Shown piece by piece: positions 1 through 8,207 of a stretch of DNA of 18,694 nt. The stretch covers positions 1-18,694 of the forward strand of contig CALBZH010000890.1 of assembly GCA_937889795.1 (NCBI GenBank). Direction: 5' to 3'. How positions within the stretch are numbered: position 1 is the stretch's first letter; every line of letters begins with the position of its first letter. Position numbers and translations under genes: made by a program. The notes beneath the pieces were generated by a model that saw nothing but the letters and a program-made list of their open reading frames with translations, searched no databases and was not told the origin of the DNA. Source of the DNA: an uncultured Syntrophobacteraceae bacterium. Its GTDB lineage: Bacteria; Desulfobacterota; Syntrophobacteria; Syntrophobacterales; Syntrophobacteraceae.

Positions 1-46
1 AGATATCCACTCGTGACTGGAGTTCAGACGTGTGCTCTTCCGATCT
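1..46. other. Illumina index-side adapter (non-genomic)
   Basis: Bases 13-46 are the Illumina read-2 adapter, beginning GTGACTGGAG and ending CTCTTCCGATCT. The preceding AGAT (1-4) is the end of the P7 stem, so bases 5-12 (ATCCACTC) fall exactly where the 8-base index belongs. Its reverse complement GAGTGGAT matches, from memory, TruSeq index 23. Translation gives the well-known artefact peptide [10 protein letters not shown]. This is library sequence left in an assembly, not biology. Confidence 0.98.
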
Positions 47-1947
47 TCTGTTTCAGCGGTTTTTCCCACGGATGTCAGCAGGATGAGACGAACGTCCGCA
101 ATCTCGGGATTCGCTTTGATCGCCTTGGCCAGCGCGAGACCATCCATGCCGGGCATCATCATGTCCAGGATAGCGATATCGTATGGCTCTCCCCGAGCGC
201 GTGCAGTCTTCAGCATTTGGAGAGCTTGGAGAGCGTCCCGGGCGCTTCCGTTACACATGCCCCAGGAGAGGACTTGTTGATGGAGGATGCTCCGATTGGT
301 CTCGTTGTCATCCACGATGAGAACATGAACGCCTTCCAGCGTCCCATGGATTTTCGGCTGCTCTGCCCGTCCAACCCGCTGTTTGAGGAAACGGGCGGCG
401 AAATGGAAGGACGCTCCCTCCCCAAGGGTGCTCGATACACTGATTCTGCCGCCCATCATGTCGATGAGTCTACGGGAAATGGCCAGGCCCAGCCCTGTTC
501 CGCCGTACTTGCGGGTCGTCGACTGATCGGCCTGAGAGAAGTCATCAAAAATGCTCTCCCGCGCTTCTTCGGCAATCCCCACGCCGGTATCCCGGACTTC
601 AAAGCTGAGCATGACCTCGTCTTCATCCTCTTCCTGCTTGTTCACGGCGACCAGGATCTCCCCACGGTCCGTGAACTTGACGGCGTTGCCCAGGAGGTTC
701 AAAAGCACCTGCTGCAGTCTTCCGGGATCGCCGCGCAACAATCGGGGGACGTCATCGTCGATTCTGCAGATCAGCTCGACACCTTTCCTCTGCGCATTGC
801 CCGCCAATAGCTCGGCTGCTTCTTCGACGTAGCTGTGCAGGTCGAAGTCGATCATCTCGAGCTCGAGCTTGCCGGCTTCGATCTTCGAAAAATCCAGAAT
901 GTCGTTGATCACCCGCAGCAGGGTACGCCCGGATCGCATGATGGTGTCGGCAATGTTTCGCTGCTTGTCATCAAGTGGAGTTCCCAGCAAGAGCTCGGTC
1001 ATGCCAAGCACGCCATTCATCGGCGTTCGGATCTCGTGACTCATGTTGGCAAGGAATTGAGACTTCGCCCGACTGGCCTCAGCCGCCTGGATCGCCAGCC
1101 TCGTCCGCTGCTCGACCTTGTCTTCAAGCTCCCGCTGGTACGATTCCACCTGCTCACGGTAGTCCCTCAGCCGAAGGATCATGGCATTGAACGCGCGGGC
1201 GAGATCTCCCACCTCGTCGACCGAGACGACGGGGATCTGATGGTGCACGTGACCTTCCGATACTTGGCGGGTGACCTGCGCAAGCTCTCGAATGGGAGAA
1301 GCGATTTTGCGGGTCAGCATGAAGGTCACCCCCACCCCGAACAGCGCGATCACGAACGTGTACAGAAGGGTGGAGTACAGGAACTTCTGGACCTGCTGAT
1401 CGAGCTGGGCAGAGGTCAGCCCCAACTGGACGTAACCGATGATGGTGCTTGTTCTCGCTGGCTTTTCGGAAAAGAGCTCAGAGGAGCCTGAATCCAGCGG
1501 CTGACTGTTGATGGGTGTGATGAGACTGAGGTACCGTTTCCCGTCGGACGGATTGACAAACTCACGAACGACAGGGCCATCCTGCAGCGTGGAAAAGTCC
1601 TGAAGCGAGGGCATGGTCAGCGGAGCACGGAGGGCACGCTGGGCCAAAATGCTCCGCTCGCTATTGGCGAGAGCAATGAAGACAATGTCCTCAATTCCCG
1701 AGATGCTGTCAATGATCTGAGCCAGGGCTTCCTGGTTCTCCGTGTAGATCGCGTATTCGCTGTTCTGGGCCACGACCGTCGCAACAGAGCTCGCGTTCTG
1801 GACCTGCCGCTGACGCGTGTACTCCATCTCTTTGCGAATCACAACGGCTCCGATCCCGATTGCCGTTGTGAGAATCAGCGAGATGGTCAGGACATTGAAT
1901 TTACTGACCAGCCCCAGCCTTCCTATTCGAAATGCGAACTTCTTCAT
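47..1947 (-). CDS. Hybrid sensor histidine kinase (CHASE8-like sensor, HAMP, HisKA, HATPase, REC), 3' truncated by adapter
   Basis: An inner-membrane hybrid kinase that should autophosphorylate on His and pass the phosphate to its own receiver domain. I translated 633 residues: first membrane helix about 17-37; periplasmic region about 40-188 with a [11 protein letters not shown] stretch typical of CHASE8-like sensors; second helix about 190-212; HAMP about 213-265; HisKA with [12 protein letters not shown] (His304); HATPase N box (Asn421), G1 DTGVGI (453-458) and G2 GGTGLGL (482-488); REC with Asp546/Asp547, phospho-acceptor Asp595 (LDMMMPG) and Lys629. Sequence stops at residue 633 where adapter begins, so the end of REC and anything beyond (second REC, Hpt) is lost. 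The ATG is fixed by the in-frame stop of the upstream gene four codons earlier. It lies 9 bases after the binding-protein gene, with no clear Shine-Dalgarno, suggesting coupled translation. The nearby binding protein is a plausible ligand presenter (inference). Confidence 0.93.
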
Positions 1948-1956
1948 CTGTGCCCA

Positions 1957-2910
1957 CTACTCGTGGATCAAGCTGGATCCCCCGAGGACGCCTTCCTGCA
2001 ATTTGACATTCAGACGAGCCGCGGTCTTCTTGTTGACCGATAACCTGACAGTGCGCGGCCATCTCGGACGCGGCAGGTTGAATTTGTTTCCCTTCAGAAT
2101 CTCTTCTGCGATCTCCCCACACTGCTTTCCCAAGTCTCTGTAATCCCACTCCAGCGCGTAAAGTGCTCCGGCCTTAACCCATGCATCCGACAGGCCAATC
2201 ACCGGGATTGAGCTCCGGAACGAAAACAGAAGGATGTGCTTGGCCGTTTGAGGCGTGTAAACCATGTCGTCCGGGATGCCCCATATGACATCGACTTGCT
2301 TGGCGATAGCCTCCAGAGCCCGTGGAATCTCGGAAGGCGACGTCACTGGTTGGGCATGAAGCGTCAGGCCCATGTCCCGCGCAACGCGGATGGCTTCTTC
2401 GATTCTGCGGCTGTTTCGTTCTTTGTTGTAAAGAGCTCCAACGTTGCGAGACTTGGGAAGGATCTTCAGGAGCCATTGGAACTGCATTTCCAACGGAAAA
2501 TCCAGAATGACCCCCGTGATGTTCTTTCGAGCTTCGATTTCTTCGGTGGTCAAAATGAGGCCTGCGACGACCGGCACATCGCTCAGGATCTGGGATGCCT
2601 GATGGGTGGCAATCGCTCCGAGGGCCAAGACAAGCCCCGGCCGAGCTTCTTTCACCTGTTGCACCGCGGCCTCAGCTCGGTCTCTTTCCCCTTCAAGCTG
2701 AACGACCTGAAAATTCGCACGGATTCCGCAGCCAGACACGTAGGCTTTAAATCCCTCGATCGTCTGCTCATACGGCGCGGCGCGATGACTGCATAGAATC
2801 GCTACCTCGGTATCCGCCGCATGCAAAGGGATACAAAGCGCCCCGCCCATCAGAATGGCGAACAGTCCGACCAGGAGAACGAATTTCGGTGGATGCCAGG
2901 AATGCGCCAT
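1957..2910 (-). CDS. Periplasmic ABC_sub_bind-family substrate-binding protein, without transporter partners
   Basis: 317 aa. Residues 1-32 form a signal peptide (hydrophobic core FVLLVGLFAILMGGALCI, likely cleavage after AHA). The mature part (EVAILCSHRAAPYEQTIEGF..., ..LVLALGAIATHQASQIL..PVVAGLI..., ..LYNKERNSRRIEEAIRVARDMGL..., ..PVIGLSDAWVKAGALYAL) has the two-lobe layout of the ABC_sub_bind family (PF04392/COG2984), some members of which bind aromatic amino acids; the ligand here cannot be read from sequence. ATG lies 2 bases after the TonB-receptor stop and the stop lies 9 bases before the kinase ATG. No permease or ATPase gene is next to it, so a sensing role with the downstream kinase is more likely than transport. 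Start choice is supported by the signal peptide, although no Shine-Dalgarno is visible. Confidence 0.85.
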   Translation of the reverse strand: MAHSWHPPKFVLLVGLFAILMGGALCIPLHAADTEVAILCSHRAAPYEQTIEGFKAYVSGCGIRANFQVVQLEGERDRAEAAVQQVKEARPGLVLALGAIATHQASQILSDVPVVAGLILTTEEIEARKNITGVILDFPLEMQFQWLLKILPKSRNVGALYNKERNSRRIEEAIRVARDMGLTLHAQPVTSPSEIPRALEAIAKQVDVIWGIPDDMVYTPQTAKHILLFSFRSSIPVIGLSDAWVKAGALYALEWDYRDLGKQCGEIAEEILKGNKFNLPRPRWPRTVRLSVNKKTAARLNVKLQEGVLGGSSLIHE

Positions 2911-2912
2911 GA

Positions 2913-4940
2913 TCAGAAGGAATAGGTCGCTTTTAGGCGAAAGGAGATCCCATCCTGCGGGATCAAGTCTTGTCTGTTCGACTCCGAGCCGGGGTCCCCA
3001 TAATCCTGGTTGAGCAGATTGTAGACGCTGGCCGACAGGTCGAGACCTTTGAAGACATTGGGGGCTGACAACGTCAGATTCATGACGTAGGAGTCGTCCG
3101 ATTTCTTGTCATGAACGGTTTTGCGCGGACTCATGTAACGAAGCTCGGAGCCCGCGAACAGCCGCTCCGGAATGACAGGGAGCATGAGGTTGAGCTTGGC
3201 CATGTGCTCGGGGGAGTTGGTGAGCCAATCGCCCGCCGAGTCCTCCGCACGCTGCCACGAATAGCTCACCCGTCCCTGGATGCCGTTGGCCCATTTGCCA
3301 TCCAGTCCAATTTCCACGCCTTTTCCCGTGGCCTCGTCCAGATTCTCGAAAACCAGAAGACCGTCAGAAGGATCAACCCGCTGGTTGATCAGATCCCGCA
3401 TGGACCAGTAATAGCCTGAAGCGTGCAAGGTCAGGTGCTTGCCGAACCCCTGCTCCCAGACGAGCTCGTAGGTGTCGATGGTTTCGGGCTTCAGGGCTTC
3501 GTTTGCCTTGGCGGTGATCCCTCCATCCTGATAGTAGAGCTCGTAAGCGTTGGGCACTCGAAAAGCACTTCCATAAAGGAGCTTGATAACCGTCTTGTCG
3601 AACGGCTGGTAGATCAGCCCAAGCCTTGGGTTCAGAAAATCGCCGAAGGATTCGTAGTAGTCGAAGCGGAGCCCTGCGCTGAGGCGCAGCCCAGGCAGGA
3701 TCTCATAGTCGTCTTGCGCGTAGATCCCCCAATTGGCAGAATTCACACGCTGGCTCAAATATTGGAAGAATGGCTCCACATCGAACGAAAACTGGTCCTG
3801 ACGGAAATTGCGCCGGTATTCTGCCCCCACCAAAACGTTGTGACTGTCAAACAACCGCTTGGAGAGCTGGACGTCTCCTCCGAGGGACTCCCCGCGGGCC
3901 TCGTCCCGAAACAGAACCCGATGACGGGCCTGGTCCGGAGCGTCTCGATCGTAGGGCGAATCCTGCTTGAAGTCGTAATGGTCATAGTACAGCCGTGCCA
4001 TCATGCTCAGGTCGTTCCTGAAGGCATGCTGAAATTTGAAATCAAGAAAGCCGTGCTCGTCGACCGTTCTGGCGGCGGGGTCGTCGAAAAGGGTGTCAAA
4101 AGCGGCGGTGGGAATGCGTTTGTCCCGCGTGTTGTAAGCGCCCTCCAGGCTGAAATCCTTGAAGGACATTCTCGCGAAATAATTCTGAAATGCATCGGTG
4201 TCACAGTGACGCGCCACCCCATTGCCGGTGTCAGGACGGTCGAATTCCTTGAAAAAGAGACTCTGGCCGGCGCTGTGCATGATGGATGCGGAGGCCACCC
4301 CTTCGAAGCCATTCTCAAAGCGGTTCCCGTACGTTGCTCTGCCCTTGTAGGTATTGAAGCTCCCCGCATCTCCAGACAGCTCCGCGCCCTTGATGTCGTC
4401 GCCCCGGCGCGTGATCACATTCACGACCCCGAAAAAGGCGTTTGCGCCGTACACGGAAGAGCTCGGCCCGCGTACGATCTCAACCCGCTCGATCAAGTCG
4501 ATGTCCAACGGAAATTCCGTTCCGATCGGGGCGGTGTCATAAACCTGGTCGTTGACGCGGTGACCGTCGATGAGCAGCAACACCCGCGAATTGTAGTCGC
4601 CCGGTCTCCCGAATCCGCGGACGCCAACATAATTGTAGTTGCGGTCGTAGGTTGCGTAAAAGCCGGGGACACTTTGCAGGATGTCTGCAAGCGTGCGGTG
4701 TCCATAGGCGCGGATTTCTTGGCGGGTAACGACGGTCACGGAAGCTGGCGCTTCGGTGACCTTCTGTTCGAAGCGGGAGGCGCTGTAGACGGAAGGGATC
4801 TCCTGGAAGAGCAGCATTTCGTCGGCCGCTGTCCCGTCGCCGGGTGGCGATAGCTCGGCGAACACAAGACTCTGGATCATGAAGAGTAACGTGATCAGCA
4901 CGATGCACGTTTGGAAAGCATGGATCCTGGATGCGCTCAA
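2913..4940 (-). CDS. TonB-dependent outer-membrane receptor (BtuB/CirA-like)
   Basis: 675 aa. Signal peptide about 1-28 (CIVLITLLFMIQSLVFA, cut before ELSPP). Plug domain about 58-180 with APASVTVVTRQEI, TLADILQSVPGFY, YVGVRGFGRPGDYNSRVLLLIDG, IERVEIVRGPSSSVYGANAFFGVVNVITRRG. The rest is a 22-strand-type barrel with FRVPNAYELYY and GLRFDYYESFGDFLNPRLGLIY segments and a C-terminal aromatic signature ending ATYSF. Receptors of this type import cobalamin, siderophores or other scarce ligands using TonB energy; the substrate here is unknown. The start is TTG: a purine-rich Shine-Dalgarno ends 9 bases upstream and the next in-frame Met (residue 21) would destroy the signal peptide. It is first in the operon with the binding protein (2-base gap) and hybrid kinase. 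A long leader precedes it. Confidence 0.92.
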   Translation of the reverse strand: MSASRIHAFQTCIVLITLLFMIQSLVFAELSPPGDGTAADEMLLFQEIPSVYSASRFEQKVTEAPASVTVVTRQEIRAYGHRTLADILQSVPGFYATYDRNYNYVGVRGFGRPGDYNSRVLLLIDGHRVNDQVYDTAPIGTEFPLDIDLIERVEIVRGPSSSVYGANAFFGVVNVITRRGDDIKGAELSGDAGSFNTYKGRATYGNRFENGFEGVASASIMHSAGQSLFFKEFDRPDTGNGVARHCDTDAFQNYFARMSFKDFSLEGAYNTRDKRIPTAAFDTLFDDPAARTVDEHGFLDFKFQHAFRNDLSMMARLYYDHYDFKQDSPYDRDAPDQARHRVLFRDEARGESLGGDVQLSKRLFDSHNVLVGAEYRRNFRQDQFSFDVEPFFQYLSQRVNSANWGIYAQDDYEILPGLRLSAGLRFDYYESFGDFLNPRLGLIYQPFDKTVIKLLYGSAFRVPNAYELYYQDGGITAKANEALKPETIDTYELVWEQGFGKHLTLHASGYYWSMRDLINQRVDPSDGLLVFENLDEATGKGVEIGLDGKWANGIQGRVSYSWQRAEDSAGDWLTNSPEHMAKLNLMLPVIPERLFAGSELRYMSPRKTVHDKKSDDSYVMNLTLSAPNVFKGLDLSASVYNLLNQDYGDPGSESNRQDLIPQDGISFRLKATYSF

Positions 4941-4949
4941 CGCTATGAA

Positions 4950-4965
4950 CTCCCTCTCCTCCTCC
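4950..4965 (-). promoter_or_regulatory. Strong Shine-Dalgarno deciding a TTG start
   Basis: On the minus strand this reads GGAGGAGGAGAGGGAG, 9 bases before the TTG at 4940. It supports the TTG start of the receptor. A CCTCT at about 4980-4985 (minus strand ACCTCTGTG) could pair with it and mask it; this is inference only. Confidence 0.65.
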
Positions 4966-5189
4966 CGGGCACTGCACAGAGGTGACCAAAGATCGTTCGC
5001 TATGCTTGCTTCCTCTTGCGAGTGGACGAAGTCAACGCAGAGCCAGCGTCTCTATCAAGTCCCGTGCCATGCCTCCAGGGAAGCTCGCGGTAAGGGCCAG
5101 ATTCCGCACCGCTGCCCCTGAGGGGGCTTTGCTACGAACATCGCAATCCGGGCAAGAACCGAGCAATTTTTGTGACAAGAAGACGAGCG

Positions 5190-5218
5190 AATATCACTGC
5201 CTGGAAGGCGCCGGTCAA
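5190..5218 (-). promoter_or_regulatory. Candidate sigma-70 promoter for the TonB receptor operon
   Basis: Minus strand TTGACC (-35, 5 of 6) and GATATT (-10, 4 of 6) are separated by 17 bases. The predicted start is near 5183, giving a leader of about 240 bases. Confidence 0.4.
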
Positions 5219-5277
5219 CAGCAGGTATTGCGAGAGGTATGTGGGTGTTCGGAAAGGCAGGCTGGATTTAGGCGAAC

Positions 5278-5305
5278 GGGCGGAAGGAGTCTGCTCCTGC
5301 CGCCC
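5278..5305 (-). terminator. Hairpin terminator after the HU gene
   Basis: 13 bases past the HU stop, the minus strand forms GGGCGG-C-AGGAG / loop CAGA / CTCCT-T-CCGCCC, a 12-step stem with one C/T mismatch. No U-run follows, so strict Rho-independent termination is uncertain, but position and stability fit an mRNA 3' end. Confidence 0.55.
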
Positions 5306-5318
5306 GCTTGACAAGAAT

Positions 5319-5591
5319 CTACTTCACTTTGTCGCCCAAGCTCTTCCCCGGTTTGAATTTCACGACCTTGGAAGCAGGAATGGTGATCTTTTCGCCCGTT
5401 CTGGGATTGCGGCCTTCCCGCTCCGTTCTCGCCCCCACGCTGAACGTGCCGAAGCCAACCAGAGTCACTTTCTCCCCCTTTGAAAGTGCCTCGGTTACTG
5501 CCGCAACAAACCCATCCACGGCCTTTTCTGCTTGAGCCTTGGTGATGCCGCCGTCACTCGCAATTTTCGCAACCAGATCGGCCTTCGTCAT
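5319..5591 (-). CDS. hup: Histone-like DNA-binding protein HU
   Basis: 90 aa, the usual length of HU subunits. It dimerises and bends DNA in the nucleoid. Diagnostic segments: [28 protein letters not shown] (N-terminal helices), [18 protein letters not shown] (beta saddle) and [15 protein letters not shown] (the DNA-inserting arm tip with the conserved Pro at NPRTG), ending [11 protein letters not shown]. The start ATG is preceded by AGGAGG (5599-5604, minus strand) at an ideal distance. It is flanked by its own candidate promoter (5710-5738) and a 3' hairpin (5278-5305), so it is probably monocistronic. HU rather than IHF is favoured by the arm sequence and by the lack of IHF-specific features. 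Confidence 0.97.
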   Translation of the reverse strand: MTKADLVAKIASDGGITKAQAEKAVDGFVAAVTEALSKGEKVTLVGFGTFSVGARTEREGRNPRTGEKITIPASKVVKFKPGKSLGDKVK

Positions 5592-5709
5592 GCTCTTTCC
5601 TCCTCTTTGGATTTGGCATTATGAAAAAAAGATCAAGACCCCTAAGTTGTCTAGCGCGTCTCGCCTCCTTCCTCACTCGCCGCCGGAGCGGATTTGCAGC
5701 ATTCGCCCT

Positions 5710-5738
5710 CTTATAGTCTGCCTTCTCAGGCGGTGCAA
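5710..5738 (-). promoter_or_regulatory. Candidate sigma-70 promoter for hup
   Basis: Minus strand TTGCAC (-35) and TATAAG (-10, 5 of 6) are spaced by exactly 17 bases. Predicted transcription starts near 5703, giving a leader of about 110 bases. Confidence 0.45.
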
Positions 5739-5781
5739 GGATCTTTCTCACTATATGCAGACGAGGCTCCTGCCCCGACGG

Positions 5782-5887
5782 AAAAAAAGCTCAGCGACGG
5801 CTCGCTTGACCCTTGTGGGCGTTCTGAGGAAAGGGGATATGGAGTTGAGAGCACTTGCCCTGCAGGGATCGGATGCCCGAAGAGTTG
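5782..5887 (-). ncRNA. Possible small RNA between rel and hup
   Basis: A promoter-like pair lies just upstream (5894-5922). The unit ends with hairpin AGCGA-GCCG-TCGCT (5793-5806) followed by GAGC and seven T residues on the minus strand, as in intrinsic terminators, although the stem is only 5 bp and is 4 bases from the T-run. The roughly 105-base product has no convincing open frame and matches no RNA family I recognise (checked by eye for SRP RNA, 6S and tRNA). Confidence 0.25.
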
Positions 5888-5893
5888 GAATGC

Positions 5894-5922
5894 ATCATAT
5901 AGCCCCTGATTTCGAAATACAA
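5894..5922 (-). promoter_or_regulatory. Promoter-like sequence upstream of the candidate small RNA
   Basis: Minus strand TTGTAT (-35, weak) and TATGAT (-10, 5 of 6) with 17-base spacing. It is the only clear AT-rich promoter-like patch between the rel stop and the hup promoter. Confidence 0.3.
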
Positions 5923-6044
5923 TACTTTTTGATGGGCGCCTTTTCTTGAAATCGGCCATGGGAGCCGACCTTCGCGGTTCATTCCCGTTCAGGGAGGCTG
6001 GGGACGCCGACTTGGCGCGTTGCGTCGAGGTTTCTCACCGACGG

Positions 6045-8192
6045 TCATCCGGCGCGCTGGACCCGGTAGACGCCCTTTTCCCCGCGAAGTGTGGACAGCA
6101 CTCGCTGGAGGTGATCGGTGTCTCGCACCTCGATCCGCATGCGGCACACTTTGGTTTCTCCTTTGTTCTGAGACTCCATTTGGAGGTCGATGACGCTTAC
6201 GTCCAATTGTCCCAGCACGCCGCTCAGCGCGGCGAGCATGCCCCGCGTGCCGGCGTAAACCACGCGAATGTCGACGGGGTAAACGCGACTGTGTCCTGTA
6301 TCCCACTGGACGTCGATTTGTCGCTCCGCATCGCCCCGCTCCATGTTCAGGCACGACGAGCGGTGAACCGTAATGCCTTTGCCGCGCGTGATGTAACCAA
6401 TGATCGGCTCTCCTGGCACGGGATGGCAGCACTTGGCCAGGCGCACGAGCACGTCGTCGGTTCCCCGCACCCGAATCCCCCCATGGGATGGAGAAGCCTT
6501 GCGTTTTTCGATGGCAATGGGCTCTGGCTTCTCGGACTCCTCGGGAGGAGTCGCGGCCGGGAGTCGCCCGATGACCTGCACGGGGGACACCTTCTTGTAC
6601 CCGATGCTCTCGAGGAGATCGTCCACGGTCTTGATGGAGAGGCTTTTTGCGGCCTCCAGGAGCTCCGGCGAATTGATGAAATTGTTGAAATTCAGGCCCC
6701 TCTTCCGGAACTCCCGCTCGCAGACCTCGCGTCCAAGCGTGATGGATCGCTCCCGCTCCACCGTCTTGAAGTAGTGACGGATCCGGTTGATGGCCTTGGG
6801 TGATTTGACCATCTTTTCCCAGTCCTTGCTGGGACGATGGTTGGCGGAAGTGAGAATCTCGATGGTATCGCCGTTCTGGAGCTCATAGCGCAATTGGACG
6901 AGCTTGCCGTTGACCCTGGCCCCCACGCAGCGATGCCCGACCTCCGTATGGACCTCATAGGCAAAGTCGACCGGAGTCGACCCGCGTGGCAAGGCCTTCA
7001 CTTCGCCTTGGGGCGTAAAAACGTAGACTTCATCGGGGTAAAAGTCAGCCTTGACCGATTCGAAGCTCGCTTTGGGATCGCGCCATTCCTTGTTCCACTC
7101 CAGGAGCTCCCGGAGCCAGGAAAAGCGCTGCGATTCGGCCTCCGCTCCCTTGGACGAGGGTCGACCTTCCTTGTACATCCAATGAGCCGCAATGCCTTCA
7201 CGTGCAATCTGGTGCATTTCCTCCGTGCGGATCTGCACCTCCATGCGCTCACCATGTGGCCCGATCACGGTCGTATGGAGCGACTGGTACATGTTGGACT
7301 TGGGCTTGGCGATGTAATCCTTGTATCGTCCTTTGACGGGCTCCCAAAGCGTGTGGATCATCCCGAGCGCTTCGTAACAGGACTTGACGGTATCCGTGAT
7401 GATCCGGAAGGCGATGACGTCGTAGACGCGCGGCAGATCGAGGCTCTGGCGTAACATCTTGAGATAAATGCTGTATTTGTGCTTGTGCCTGCCGCTCACC
7501 CTGCCGGGCAGCCCGTTTTCCTCCAGCATCTTGGAAAGGAGCTGCTGTACCTCTTCGATGTATTGTCGATGCTCGGTTTCTGTCTTTGCAAGCCCCTCGA
7601 CGATCTGGCGGAATTCCTCGGGATGAGCTCGCTCGAAAGCGAGATCCTCGAGCTCCTGCTTCATCCAGTCGATGCCCAGGCGAGCGGCGAGCGGGGCGTA
7701 GATGTCGAGCGTTTCCTGGGCCATGGATTGCTGTGCTTCGGTCTGCCGCCTCCCGAGGCTTCGCATGTCGTGGAGGCGGTCGGCCAGCTTCACCAGGACC
7801 ACGCGCACATCCTGGGAGATGGCCAGGATCATCTTGCGCATGTACTCCATCTGCTGCTCTTTGCGGTTGCTGAAATCGAGCTGGGTGAGCTTCGTGACGT
7901 CCCGAACGATGCGGATCACGTTGGGACCGAAGCTCTGCTCGATCTCCTCCTCGCTCGTTCGTCCTTCTTCCAGGCAGTCGTGCAGGAACCCGGCGGCAAC
8001 GCTCTCTTCGTCCATCCGCATCCCCGCGAGGATACCCGCAACGGCCAACGGATGGCTCAGGTAAGGCTCCCCATTCAGCCGCAGCTGTCCAGCATGGACC
8101 TTGGCGGCGAAAACGTACGCTTTCTCGAGAAATGCGACGTCCGCCCCGGAGTCGTAACTCAGAATCTGGTCGACGATTTCAAAGAATCTCAC
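6045..8192 (-). CDS. rel: Rel/SpoT-family (p)ppGpp synthetase with variant hydrolase site
   Basis: 715 aa, full length. It makes (p)ppGpp from GTP/GDP and ATP in the stringent response. Domains: HD hydrolase about 20-170; synthetase about 230-345 with GRYKDYIAKPKSNMYQSLHTTV (RxKD motif 289-292, Tyr302) and EVQIRT (Glu318); TGS about 387-448; a conserved region with KCCHPVPGE (Cys588/589) and HRSSC (610-614); ACT about 637-712. Metal ligands of the hydrolase are kept (His47, His71, Asp72, Asp138), but the HDxxED motif reads HDCLEE (Asp to Glu76) and the catalytic Asn of RLHNMRT is Asp142 (RLHDMRS). The synthetase should be active; the hydrolase is uncertain. The start is GTG, matching the usual N-terminus of the family, only 15 bases after the ispG stop with weak Shine-Dalgarno, so coupled expression is likely. 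Confidence 0.95.
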   Translation of the reverse strand: MRFFEIVDQILSYDSGADVAFLEKAYVFAAKVHAGQLRLNGEPYLSHPLAVAGILAGMRMDEESVAAGFLHDCLEEGRTSEEEIEQSFGPNVIRIVRDVTKLTQLDFSNRKEQQMEYMRKMILAISQDVRVVLVKLADRLHDMRSLGRRQTEAQQSMAQETLDIYAPLAARLGIDWMKQELEDLAFERAHPEEFRQIVEGLAKTETEHRQYIEEVQQLLSKMLEENGLPGRVSGRHKHKYSIYLKMLRQSLDLPRVYDVIAFRIITDTVKSCYEALGMIHTLWEPVKGRYKDYIAKPKSNMYQSLHTTVIGPHGERMEVQIRTEEMHQIAREGIAAHWMYKEGRPSSKGAEAESQRFSWLRELLEWNKEWRDPKASFESVKADFYPDEVYVFTPQGEVKALPRGSTPVDFAYEVHTEVGHRCVGARVNGKLVQLRYELQNGDTIEILTSANHRPSKDWEKMVKSPKAINRIRHYFKTVERERSITLGREVCEREFRKRGLNFNNFINSPELLEAAKSLSIKTVDDLLESIGYKKVSPVQVIGRLPAATPPEESEKPEPIAIEKRKASPSHGGIRVRGTDDVLVRLAKCCHPVPGEPIIGYITRGKGITVHRSSCLNMERGDAERQIDVQWDTGHSRVYPVDIRVVYAGTRGMLAALSGVLGQLDVSVIDLQMESQNKGETKVCRMRIEVRDTDHLQRVLSTLRGEKGVYRVQRAG

Positions 8193-8207
8193 CGTAATTG
8201 CCCCGAA

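Larger units (their letters stand above)
4941..5277 (-). other. Gene-free stretch: leader of the TonB-receptor operon
   Basis: There is no credible gene here. Reading towards the receptor it contains a sigma-70-like promoter (5190-5218) followed by about 240 bases of untranslated leader. The leader holds a short perfect hairpin GCCCC-CTCA-GGGGC at about 5114-5127 and other GC-rich inverted segments. I looked for cobalamin, c-di-GMP-I and TPP riboswitch cores and found only fragments, so I do not call a riboswitch. Confidence 0.5.
5592..6044. other. Intergenic region between rel and hup
   Basis: About 450 bases without a convincing gene; the short reading frames on both strands lack ribosome binding sites and familiar sequence. 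Contents: the hup promoter at 5710-5738; a possible small-RNA unit (promoter 5894-5922, hairpin plus T-run 5782-5806); a hairpin TCGGC-CATGGGA-GCCGA at 5952-5968; and GC-rich inverted segments just past the rel stop (about 6003-6030) that may end the rel transcript. Confidence 0.6.

Noticed and set aside
3423..4853. Long plus-strand open frame (476 codons) opposite the TonB receptor
   Set aside because: It mirrors a clearly real coding sequence, has no ribosome binding site and no recognisable domain; such frames are common opposite GC-rich genes.
5060..5135. Cobalamin riboswitch-like fragment on the plus strand (AGGGAA ... GGTAAG ... ATTCCGCACCGCTGCCCC)
   Set aside because: Only a few core words match, the GCCACTG and B12-box elements are missing, and no plus-strand gene lies downstream. 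Wrong strand for the receptor.
5836..5909. tRNA-like look on the plus strand (GGGGATAT ... GAGAGCACTTGCCCTGCAGG ... ATATAGCCCC)
   Set aside because: It recalls a tRNA-Ala start and anticodon arm, but lacks a proper D-arm, a TTCGAAT T-loop and a paired acceptor ending in CCA. At most chance or a decayed remnant.
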